Shown piece after piece: positions 53,849-64,000 of a stretch of 64,000 nt of DNA (the stretch's first letter is position 1; every line of letters begins with the position of its first letter). The notes under the pieces were generated by a model, which was not told where the DNA came from, did not search any database, and saw only the letters and a list, made by a program, of their open reading frames with translations. The position numbers and the translations under genes are program-made. The DNA comes from Epinephelus fuscoguttatus (Eukaryota; Chordata; Actinopteri; Perciformes; Serranidae), in NCBI RefSeq assembly GCF_011397635.1, contig NC_064759.1, positions 12,358,428 through 12,422,427 on the forward strand, read 5' to 3'.

Positions 53849-56800
53849 ATGAAAGAGAATAAAATGAAGCCGAGACGCATCCAGAGGCACACAGGCCCCA
53901 ATTGGCAAGGTAATGTTTATGTTTTTATTTACTAGAAATGTTGAAACACCAAAGTCCGTTTCCATGTTTTCCAGTTAAATCTGAGACGTAGTGTTAAGCT
54001 AGTTTAACGATTTTTATCATCACTGACGCAATGTTTTTCGGTTAAACTGGGTCCTTAAGAAGTCTTTAAAGGCCTTAAAAGTAATAAAATAGTCTTAAAT
54101 TTGAATTTGTGAACTTAACTACTACAAAAATTTTATCTAAGTTAATTTATCCATTTTTAATTTAATAATAATCTTTATTACGGACTCAAATGGTCCACAC
54201 ACACATACACACAACCATTATATACATTTAAAATACATAATAATTTCTTTTTGTGAAAATGAGTGAAGCATTTTTGTGTAAAAGTCCACATATCTAAGGT
54301 TACAAACTTTAAAAACTATAATATTGTCATTTTACTTCATACTTGCACTTACCTGTTGGCAAAATGTAGACTGACTTAACTCACTGTAATAACCACGTTC
54401 CTACATAACACTTACCTTTGCACAAGACCACATATATACTGCTTGATTTGTCCAAAAATCTGTCCTAAGGTGTCTTGAACAGGTCTTAAAAAGCATTAAA
54501 TTTAACTGTCTGATACCTGTAGACACCTACATCTGCTCCACATAACCTAAAAGCAATGTTACTTTGATTCAAGATGTTTAAGTCTCTTCACTCAAAGTCT
54601 GTCTTCAGCTGAATTAATGTCCCATCAAGTCAACTTTAACAGTTATTATACAGTGCAATGAGAGGATAAAGTAACAAAGTCCTTTGTTATCTTTAAAGTT
54701 GCTTAGTTTAGCCAGCAGCTGATGAAACACACCCAGTTGACAATGATTAAAAACAAGCTGCTCATTGTATTTCTGAAGATGTAACTATCAAAGGTTTAAC
54801 TTTTAACCAGAAGAATGTAACAACAAATGACCGGTAAGTAAAATAAATGGTTTCATTTGTGACTGATCACTCAGTTAGTGACCACTGATTCAAGACTTGT
54901 TGATCTCCCTCTCTCATCCTGTGACTTTACTGATTTGTCTTTTCAGGGAAATGTGTCACTACTGGTAACAAGGCAGCGCTGAGCCAAGCTAAGCCAACAT
55001 GTGTGTCCTCTCCTGCTCAAGTCAGACCTTTTGTTGGGAAGGTATTTTACTTGGATCTGCCATCAAACAGAGTAGCAGAGACGTTGGAGAGTGACATCAA
55101 AGACCTGGGAGGGGTGAGACATTTATCTATATTCTTATTTTGGTTGTCAGAAGGGCTCAAATATCTGTCGCTTCCCTTGTGTCGGCTTTACATATCCATG
55201 ATTGAGTCAGTTGGATAAAGTCTATACTCTATAAAACACAATGTTGTATTTTCTCCCAATTAGCTCTGCTGACTTTATGAGGCTTCATCCCTATACTCAG
55301 ATTTCTCCTCTGTGTTTGAAGTAAACTGACTCTTTTATTTGGTAGCATTGTATCATTATAGACTGATATAATTTAACCTTTAAACCAGTGGTTTCCAACT
55401 GGTGGGTCGTGGTCCAAAAGTGGGTCATGGGTCCATTCTGAATGGGCCACAAGTGACTTGCTAATGTATCAACTTTGTAAAAAACACACTTCATTTTTCA
55501 CTACAGTGAATTTCCAGCACAGAGCTTTTATTTTGAAGTGCAGTTTCCTGCTGTAGAGTGAGTGAATAATTTAATGGAGACCGCAAACTAGCTTGAGACA
55601 TGGCCAAACACAAGTGTGATGCTGAATATATTAAACTGTGTGGACCTTGAACCAATGACTGGGGAGAAATCTGAACCCTGTAGCTGGACCAGTTGGGAAC
55701 CACTGCTATAAACTATGATGATTCTTCATCTTCTCTGTAGCTGCTCCTGTACAGTTTTCCAACTTCTGTTCTTATTGTACTTGTGTGTATACCTTTTTCT
55801 ATTTGTTCTTAAAGAGGTTTATCTCTGTAGGGATCTTTTCCATAAACTTGTCAAACACTTACAGTAACAATCTGAGCCTATCAGTGGCAAAAACAACCAC
55901 TTTCAGGAGATGAAAACTGATGTGCAAACTTATCCTGAGAGGTTACATTGAAGCCTGTTTTGTCACTGTGTCTCACTCATTATTGGACCAATTACAAAAA
56001 CTGTTGTTCCCATTAGTCACTTGCACAAAAACCCATGGGAAATAGGGTCCAGGTTGAGAAATACCAAACTTAATACCAATTTTTGATCCTTGACAGTTTT
56101 CAGAACACTGTGAACATGGAGACATGTCAGTTAGTACCAAAATGCATTTAATGTGGATACCAACACATGTATGTAAGACACTGTAAATATACTCTGTGTA
56201 TTGCAATTGTTTGGCATAAGGGTCCTAAATTTTTCTCAAAAACCTTGTCCTGTGTTTTTTCGTCTTTGTCACTTAGACTGTTGAGAAGTTCTTCAGTAAG
56301 GAAATTAAGTATCTGGTATCCAACAAAAGGGAGGCACGATACGTTCAGTGCCTGAGGCAGGACTCTCCTGTGCCCAGCCCGGACTCTGGACCGAGTTCAC
56401 CTCACCCTCGATCAAACCAGCACCGACCCAGCAGCCGTGGGGACAACGTCAAAAGCAGGTCTCAGGGCCAAACAGACACAGTGGGTTCGCTTTCATTGCT
56501 TCATCAACTGTAGTGCAGATGTGTTTTTAGGTCGGTCTCTTCTTACCTGTGTCATTCCCTTCTAGATCTGGATTCTTACTTGTTATTAATGGGATAGATT
56601 TTTTGTTTTTGTTTGCAGTGTGTTTCAAGCCGAGGGAAGGCTTTGTTGGAGAGAGTGGTGAAAGGGCAGGTAAGTCAACTTATGAGTTCAGCAAGGAACT
56701 TTAACTACCCTGTTTCTTTCCTGTGCTCATACACAGTTGTTTGTTTTCAGGAGAGGGTGAAAATGAACAAGATCCTGTCGAATGCTCTGGAGTGGGGTGT

Positions 56801-59800
56801 GAAAATCCTCTACATAGACGGTATGTTGTAGAGGTTACACCAGTTTTTGCTTCATAACCTCAACCACTGTTTACAGTGCTTGAATATGTAATAACCAATA
56901 ATGACCTTTTTTCTGGTTTTATCTCTCTTATGGCTCTTTCAGATATTATAGCATATGTACAGAAGAAAAAAAAGATCTTCAGCAGCCAGTGTCCTGCTGT
57001 CACTGCTGTGAAAACAAGTGTAAGTGTAAATTTCAAGTTCTTAAATGCATTCTCTGGTTTAACATTTCATTTCATTTATTTTATTTTAAAGGAAAATGCA
57101 CATTAATTAACGTTAGCCAGCTGGCTAATTTTCAGCTGCAGTCCTTTGGCGAGATGTTTTTAAACCAATAAAAGAATAAAATTCACACAACAATTCACAG
57201 AACAAAGATAACATAGAGACGCAAACACAGCATTAATTACAGCACACAGAAATTGTCAAGATAGAAGAGAAGCTGTGCAAAGCAACAAGCAACAGCAGAG
57301 CATCAGAACAAACCACTAACACGGGGGGTTGTCAGGGGTTGGCTGTGGTCGGCAAGAAATTACCGCTACCCGCTTGAGTGCGGGCAGCCCGGCTTTTGGA
57401 CCAGCTCCTGAGAAGGTCAATCTGCAGTATGGCTTGGCATGACACGGTGCATCTAAACTGACAATAGAAACACAAATTGGCACAGCATGGTTTTACTCGG
57501 CACGGCCAAGAGTGACAATCGCGAAAGGATAATGGATAAAATACAATAGTCATTATGTAGGTCTTAGTAAAATGTTAAAACATGCAGTTACAGGTCAGTG
57601 ATATGGTCATGTGCACTAACACACAAGCCATGCGACACAAAGTTAGTCATGCTGTTAATAAAATAGATACTGCACACATACCCATGCAGAGCTGACTGCC
57701 TGGCAATGACGTAAAGCAAGTTAGCACCAGGTTAGGAAAGAAATAACAGTGTTTCGGTGAGCAGTGTACTGTTGATTAGAAATGTTCACATGTCTGATTG
57801 TCCAAAAAACAGGTCTTGAGCCTTTGTTTGAAGGTGTGACAGGTGTTAAAGTTTCTTATCTCAGATGGGAGATCATACCATAGTATAGAAGCTCTGACAG
57901 AAAAGTATGATTGGCTGAAGGTTTTGTAAAATTTTGTTTATAAAAGCTTTTGTTTTTCATTTTTTTTAAAGGTCAAAGCTGAGTCAGCAGCAAAGCAAGG
58001 CTTTCAGAAATGCAAAGGTATGTGAAATGTTGCCTAGTTATTACCCAGTATTGTGTGGGGGGGGGGGGTGAAAAGCATGCTCTGTGATACGGGGCTATAA
58101 TAAACTTGACTTGACTATTACTTTTGATGTTTTCTAAGTACATGCTCATATTTAAATTTCCCATCAATGATGTTTGTTCCAGGGGGGCGCATCACTAAAC
58201 CATTCATCAAGGTTGAGGATTCAAGCAGGTAAGAGACAGTAGGTTAAAGGGAGATGACATCCTGCTGTCTTTGAGCTTACATCTATTGGCTATAAAATGC
58301 TTCTTTTCTCCTCCTCAGACACTACCGTCCAATCTACCTCACTATGCCAAACATGCTTGAGTTCAACCTGAAGACTGCCCCTCCCTGTACGCCCTTCTGT
58401 GTTGAGGACAAACATCCAGCAGGGAACAAACAGCCAGTACACAGGTATGGTGTTTCTTCTCTGCTTTGCTCAACATGTGGAGAGCAGAGTATGTCACATG
58501 TTCATAAAGACCACATTTATTTTCACATACTTTAACCACTGGCACCACCAAATCCCACTTTAAATTCCCCTGAAGGAGCTTCAAAGTTAGTTTAATCAAC
58601 TAACTTTTGCACACAGCTCCTTTTTGTATTTTTCAGTGATCTATATCTTTCACAGTGCTGTTGTTTATTGATGTTCTGTTAAAGACATCTGTTCTGAACT
58701 AATTGTGTTGCCTTGTTTTTAATTTGTACTGTGGGTCGAAGCCAAGGACAAATTCTCAACGCTGTGGAAAATAAAGTAACTAACTAAATACATTTTTTCC
58801 ACACTGTTTAAAAGGAATGTATTTTCACAGATTACTGCACTGTGTTGGCTTACTTTCCTACACATCGATCTGCAGTTCAGTCTTCAAAACCTTTAGGATC
58901 TTGATAATAGTGATGTGGTTGATTCTCCACCCAATTTGAGTTGGTAGTGCTGGAGCCACCCATCAAGACTGGATAAAAATGTGTGTTTTATTTGTGCAAC
59001 GTCTGGAAAACAGAGGTGCAAAAGCCTCAGCCAGTGAAGAGCGAGCACACGGCAGAAAGAAGAACAGAGACAAGAAACGAGGCGGCTACTGCGAGTGCTG
59101 TATGATCAAATATGAGAACGTCACAATGGTAAGTTATCACAAAGCAAAAACTGTCAATACAATACCACCAGGACTATAATACAATAATTTATGTTAATAC
59201 CACAAAAACCAAAACCCACACCCCACACAACCTTTGCTTTGCAAAATATCTCTGTAGACAGGAGAGCGCAAAAACACCAACCCTAAACGCTCACCATCAG
59301 CTGTCTGATTACCATTTAATATGAGGTTGCAAGAACTCACTCAAACATAAGAGTGTTGAGAGACATGTAAGAGACATTTGGAGGTTTTCCTGTCATCGAC
59401 AAAACTCCCACTCTGGAATGTGTCACACAATCTGCTGGTTTGAACGAGCCTAAATCAAAATGGTTGTTTTTGGTGGATTTTGAGGTGGAGCAAAAACATT
59501 TGGTGCGGCAGATGCCTCCATTCTTTTGTGAAGAGCTTCAGCAATACTAAGTTTAAGTGTAAAGTAGTCACACCAAACAGTGTTAAAAAATGTTAGCAAA
59601 CCAGTAATCCACCATAGGTATTGTTTCTGGACATGCTCTTTACACAGCAACAATGGACATGCCCGACTTAAGGAGATCAGGCAATTTTTTCCCCCAGACG
59701 CTCCGTTTTACACGTCCACAAAGATGAACAGTAACCAGAGCTTTGAAAAATCTGCATCCTAGAAGGCATTTTTAAAAGCTGTCTGTAATTTTGATCTGTC

Positions 59801-61021
59801 TGTTTTTTTTGTAGCTACTTGGGTGTGTAACAGAAGAAATTGTGTGCAAATTAGTCTCCACTAGACAGCTGTAATTATCAATTATTTAATCGAGTGATGT
59901 AATTTTTTTTTTTTTTTTGTTCAGCATCTTAAAAGTGAACGTCACAAAGCTTTCTCCAAGAGTGATGAATACCTGGTGGTTGACCAACTGGTTTCAACTC
60001 TGCAGTGCAACTTCATCCACATCAGAACTCAAGTTAAAAGGTAATTTGTTTACATTCCTTTAAAAACGTCCATCAACATATGTTCATAAGAAAGAAATGC
60101 ATTTAAATTGATTTGTGTTTGACATATTCAGATTTTTTATCTCTGCTTCACTCTCAACTTTCACTCATGCAATATTTTTCTTTGATTCCTGTCAGACCAA
60201 AGTGCAGTGTTTCCTCTGTTCTCATTGCCCCGGGACCATGTGGGAAAACTGAGCTAAGGCACAAGGGAGATCTCGATACCACAGAGATTATTAAAGAAGA
60301 GCAGCACTGGACTATCGATGGGCACGAGGGATCTTATTCAGGACACACTTTAAAAACCAGATCAGTTACTGGTTCTGCTCCTCTGGTTGACAGAGGTGGG
60401 GAGAGGAGGAACTGTTACACTCACACAGACAGATCCAAGCACAGATCTCTTGCACGTAAACGGCCGTGCAGACAGAATTCTTTGACTTCTTGCCCTCAAA
60501 AGACTGAACAGGCTGAAATTCTTCAGCCCGTGATGGAAACAGCCCCCTCTGGAGGTGAATGTCCTCCCTCTATTCCCACCAGGGTTACTCAGGTCAAAGA
60601 GGAGGACCAAACAGTTACTCAAGACATTAACAACTCATCTTCTCATCTCCAAGACATGAATGTACAGAATGAAACTTCCTTAAAATGCCTTAATGTTGTA
60701 ACCAATCAAAAAGAGGAGTCTGAGAAGAAACAGGATTCCTCAGTGCATGAGGCTGTTCAGGACGTAAACACATTGCCTGACAAAATGACTGAAAACAACC
60801 TCTCATTAAAGGAAGAAGTGAGCCTTCCCTCACAAAGCTTCTCCCCGGTCCGGAAAATACGGAGGAGGGTGAGATTTTATAAGCGCAAAAGACGGAAAGT
60901 GGACACACGCGTTGAGAGTGTGAAGCCAAGTGACACTCCTGACAGCTCTTTGCTGAGACTTTTGGAGATTTTCCAGTCAAGTGATGACATGGACGTGGAA
61001 TTTCTGGGGTTTGAGGACTAG
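53849..61021 (+). CDS. dbf4: DBF4, activating subunit of the CDC7 kinase
   Basis: Nuclear regulatory subunit that binds and activates CDC7 so that MCM helicase is phosphorylated at replication origins. Twelve coding exons: 53849-53909, 54947-55113, 56277-56480, 56619-56669, 56751-56820, 56943-57019, 57972-58017, 58183-58228, 58319-58444, 59014-59128, 59925-60040, 60196-61021; 634 residues, phases consistent. Motif N (BRCT-like) is at about 45-115 (GKVFYLDLPSNRVAETLESD, IKDLGG, FFSKEIKYLVSNKREA) and its continuation ILSNALEWGVKILYIDDI. Motif M is at about 229-247 (ITKPFIKVEDSSRHYRPIY). Motif C is a CCHH zinc finger: C309, C312, H322, H328 (GYCECCMIKYENVT / HLKSERHKAF). The long last exon encodes a low-complexity tail ending LLRLLEIFQSSDDMDVEFLG. 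Two ATGs compete: 53849 (weak context) and 53864, five codons on (better context). The acceptor at 59013 has a poor pyrimidine tract. Confidence 0.95.
53910..54946 (+). other. dbf4 intron 1 of the coding part, nothing recognised
   Basis: AT-rich; ends in a good TTTGTCTTTTCAG acceptor. No repeats with identifiable ends. Confidence 0.6.
55386..55705. mobile_element. Short hAT-like element, family copy 3, most complete
   Basis: CAGTGGTTTCCAACTGG and CCAGTTGGGAACCACTG are inverted ends of 17 bp with one mismatch. Flanking CTTTAAAC and CTATAAAC match at 7 of 8 positions. The body is the same as at 41.9 and 45.2 kb but reversed (TTTCCTGCTGTAGAGTGAGT, GGGGAGAAATCTGAACCCTG). In dbf4 intron 2. Confidence 0.92.
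57020..57971. other. dbf4 intron 6, probably repeat-filled
   Basis: After a TTTCATTTATTTTATTTTAA stretch the sequence changes character: CACAACAATTCACAGAACAA, a GC-rich patch at 57330-57440, then CTTGAGCCTTTGTTTGAAGG and GATGGGAGATCATACCATAG, which reads like a decayed transposable element. I cannot name it or fix its ends. Confidence 0.4.
58445..59013 (+). other. dbf4 intron 9, nothing recognised
   Basis: No element seen. A G-run of about 13 lies just before this region, at 58057-58069 in intron 7. Confidence 0.5.
59129..59924 (+). other. dbf4 intron 10, nothing recognised
   Basis: AT-rich. Ends in a long T tract (59902-59919) and a GTTCAG acceptor splitting the zinc-finger motif between the Cys pair and the His pair. 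Confidence 0.6.
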
Positions 61022-61479
61022 GAAGGAACAAATGAAGTGAGGGGGTAAACTGGTCTGTTTTTGAATATTTCAATACTTGAACCACACCACATTCTGAGCC
61101 ATGGATTATACACGCCACTAGATTTCTCTTCTCTTCAGAAACATCAATTTAAAAATGGCAGTGATCTACACTCACTTATTTTCTTTCAGGGGTGAAAAAA
61201 ATCCCCTTTTTTCCCCCATTTATTTTGTTTCACATCAAATGAAATGCAGCTGCTGATGTGCTGCAGCATTTTGTTCACAGCTTTTCATGACAGAAGTTAA
61301 AAAAGAGGTAAACCAGCATACAGTGACATTTATAGTTCTCTTAATAGTGGCTTTAAAATGACATTTTGCACATTTTATTGCACTGCAAAAATTGGTTGAC
61401 AATACATTGATTTGGTGTAGAGTTAAAAGAATATTTCACCCTCAAAATGATAATTTGTTTATCAATAACTCACTAAGTG

Positions 61480-62125
61480 TTACCGTGAATTTGTGAAGAG
61501 ACCTTTTTCTTTTTCACATGCCTCCACAGTGAATGGAGAATCCCAAAAAAGACGAACATTCTTCCCGAATCGAAGTCTTTGGGGACTACGTTGAACAAGA
61601 GCAAAACCAAATCAAAACATCTTTTCACAAACTCTCACACAACTCACAAACTCTTCACACAACTCTATGCTAGCAAGTTTTGTTTATCCAGTCGTATTGT
61701 CACTACTTCCCAAACACGTGCATTTTCGCTAAAAGGATGATATGATATGATTTAAAACACGTCATGGTCTCATGCATGGTCAAGAGGAATGCCTGGCCAT
61801 GCCCCTTGCATTTGAAAACTACTCATATGCACATTCATGCTGAGGCGCGTCCTGCTTCTCGTAGGCGGAAGTGTTTGTATCATGATGTTTCAATGAAAAT
61901 GCATGTTTTTAGGAAGTACTGAGCATAAAACTGAATGAAAGAGACTTGGCTTATACTGCGCAAGTTGTGTGACCTTTTTGCAAACGGATGTTTTGATTTA
62001 AGTTTTGCTGTTTGATAAACCCAGTCCCCAACGACTTCAATTCATGAAGAAGGATCGTACTTTTTGAATTCTCCGTTCAGCATGGAGGCGTGTGAGATAA
62101 ACAGTGTTCTTCACAAATTCAACAT
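61480..62125. mobile_element. Foldback element downstream of dbf4
   Basis: Left arm GTGAATTTGTGAAGAGACCT ... CACATGCCTCCACAGTGAAT ... GGAGAATCCCAAAAAAG ... AAGTCTTTGGGGACT pairs with the right arm CCAGTCCCCAACGACTTCAA ... TTGAATTCTCCGTTCAGCAT ... GGAGGCGTGTGAGA ... CTTCACAAATTCAAC over about 90 bp. The middle word GTTTATCCAGTCGTATTGTC recurs near 3340. Confidence 0.85.
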
Positions 62126-64000
62126 AACATGCAATGAGTAGTTGATATACAAATGGTTATTTTACAGGCTTTTCAAAGTGGACTGGAAATTGAAGAAATG
62201 TTTGAAACTAATATTCCCATGACAAAATTTGTCGTAAATGTACAAAATTAAGTGACGCCTTGATATCAAGTTGCAGCCCTTTTCCTGCACATCTTGCATA
62301 TAGTTAAATGTTTCTGTTACTGTCTAATCTTAATCTCCTTTGTGATGGGTCCATACATATTTAGTAAGAGAAAACAATAATAGCTAATTGCTTTTACCCA
62401 TTATTCAACTTATTAGCCTACTATGTGAAGACAAAATAGATTTAATAATGTTGGGCACATTCATTGTAGACTGATACATCCACTATTTAGTGGCCTCACT
62501 CTTGAAATCATCCTAATTTTTTCTTCAGTTTTACACTGAAGATTTGTGAGTATGTTATTTTTTTGGAAATTGCTATAATAAGAATGAATGCAAAGTTCTG
62601 CCTCTAAACTTTAACACAGTCATTTATACATAATTTTACATGGAGAAATATCGTCTAGATGCCATGAACTATAAGAAAATGCCCCCTGAAGGTGACACTG
62701 ATCTGCGGAGGAAAAACCCAACAACTTGAAGCCCCATCACTAAGTTTTAAAGGAGCCTTATTTTAGACAGGGAACAGTAATTTGTATGAAATGAAATTTT
62801 AAACAGTGTCAAAAATCTGAAACCATTTATGGCCACTTCAAAATCTATTAAATCTTAATGTGTGAATTAATTTTCTCAGAAGTGTTTATTTTCCAAGTTT
62901 GTAGCCGTTTCCTCTGAATACTGCTGAATACTGATCAGGGAAGAGGAGCATATTGAAAAAAGGCAGCTTTAGTTGTAATGTTTTATACCATAATATGGAG
63001 AAAGACTCAATCTTTCCATAGCACAGGGAGCTGATTGTATGTGTGAAATAAATGGTTTCATATGTACTTCTCTGAATAATCTGCAGGTTGGATGTGTGGT
63101 ACTTGACATCATAAGTAACATTTTAGGATTCTTCCTAAGTGCACTTTTCATGACCTGCCTTCATGTGCTTTTTTCTGATGCATTAGTTCAGCTTCTCCTT
63201 TTTTTCCCCTGCATTTAGTGCATTAGCATAGTGCCCTTGTTCTCCCTCGCTGCTCTCAAATGGATGCAGTGGGTCGAACAGGAGTCTCTGTGCCACTGGC
63301 ATTAAGAAAAAGCAACCGAGCAACAGTGTGTTCTGAGGTACAAGCACAGCTGCAAACAAGCTGTCAAAGGAAACACTGAATGCAGACATTATCATCATTA
63401 TTTTCTCGTCTCAGACAGACGATAACCTGCTGCCACTACTTTTATAATCATAGTGCACAAACTGTACCTGCCTCGTACGATTGAATACCACGCATTAGGA
63501 GTCCAGCCATTACCTGTACCTGCTCTGCAGGGTAATAGACAACCACTCACTCAGATGTACACACCATAAGTATAAATTTAGAGTCTTAAGTACTTGCACA
63601 TCTTTACACATATAATATTACATCTTTCTGTTGCAAGGGGTCTTTTAATCAAAACAATAACAGATGATGCAATGCCATCATTGCAGACGGTTTCACCCGG
63701 TTAGGTTTCCCTCTGCGTTCATTGTTCAGGAGGTTTTTTACCGGGAGCTGAATTATCCAAAAGCACTTAATAAAGCAGTTTCAAGTTAAAAATCAGTGTT
63801 TCTCCAAGGCTGTTTGTTACTGCAGGGGCTGGAGTTGAGCTGCAGCTGACATTAGCTCAGCTCGTTTCTCTGATAATTTAAGATCCAGTTGTCCAATGAC
63901 TTAACATCCTTCATCTGTTTAAAACGTATAGTTAAAAACAACCAAGATCTAAAACATTTATAGTAAAAATGTGGCTTAAAACAGGATAAAAAGGCAGCTT
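62126..64000. other. Intergenic, no gene recognised
   Basis: In mammals ADAM22 lies next to DBF4, but I see no signal peptide, disintegrin-type cysteine pattern or other recognisable exon here. Open frames are short and lack protein features. Confidence 0.5.

Noticed and set aside
62126-64000. First exon of adam22, expected from mammalian synteny
   Set aside because: No signal peptide or metalloprotease prodomain sequence was recognised; it probably lies beyond the window.

Overview
The window is nuclear DNA of a ray-finned (teleost, probably percomorph) fish. Four intron-rich vertebrate genes can be reconstructed exon by exon from GT/AG junctions with consistent reading phase. Between them lie repeats of types familiar from fish genomes: Tc1-like DNA transposons, short foldback elements, hAT-like elements, SINEs ending in GAATGAATG, LINE tails and microsatellites. 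The gene order abcb1-like (-), rundc3b (+), slc25a40 (-), dbf4 (+) is, from general knowledge, that of the human 7q21 block ABCB1-RUNDC3B-SLC25A40-DBF4, so this is a conserved microsyntenic block.

Layout. 1-9.4 kb: the 5' part of a P-glycoprotein-type ABC transporter on the minus strand; nine coding exons give 373 residues covering the whole first membrane domain, and the first nucleotide-binding domain lies beyond base 1. Its second coding intron holds a 2.3-kb satellite whose units are self-complementary. 9.4-20 kb: an intergenic region with a broken Tc1-like transposon (10.8-11.9 kb), several SINEs, a 484-bp tandem duplication and microsatellites. 20.1-38.7 kb: rundc3b on the plus strand, 11 coding exons, 448 residues, with an 8.8-kb first intron. 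38.7-44.2 kb: a space between convergent genes, packed with nested transposon remnants. 44.2-50.6 kb: slc25a40 on the minus strand, nine coding exons, 344 residues. 50.6-53.8 kb: the divergent slc25a40/dbf4 promoter side, including one foldback element and one long interspersed repeat. 53.8-61.0 kb: dbf4 on the plus strand, 12 coding exons, 634 residues, with the N, M and C (zinc finger) motifs. 61-64 kb: no gene recognised; one foldback element.

The four genes do not form a pathway: a drug/lipid efflux pump, a RUN-domain adaptor of small GTPases, a mitochondrial glutathione carrier and the activating subunit of the CDC7 kinase. They are neighbours by ancestral synteny. slc25a40 and dbf4 are head to head and probably share a promoter region. 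I found no RNA gene, CRISPR array or operon, and none would be expected here. The unusual content is in the repeats: a palindromic satellite, near-perfect foldback elements, one hAT-like family present three times with recognisable target duplications, and insertions nested in one another. I saw no clear sign of a new protein-coding system.
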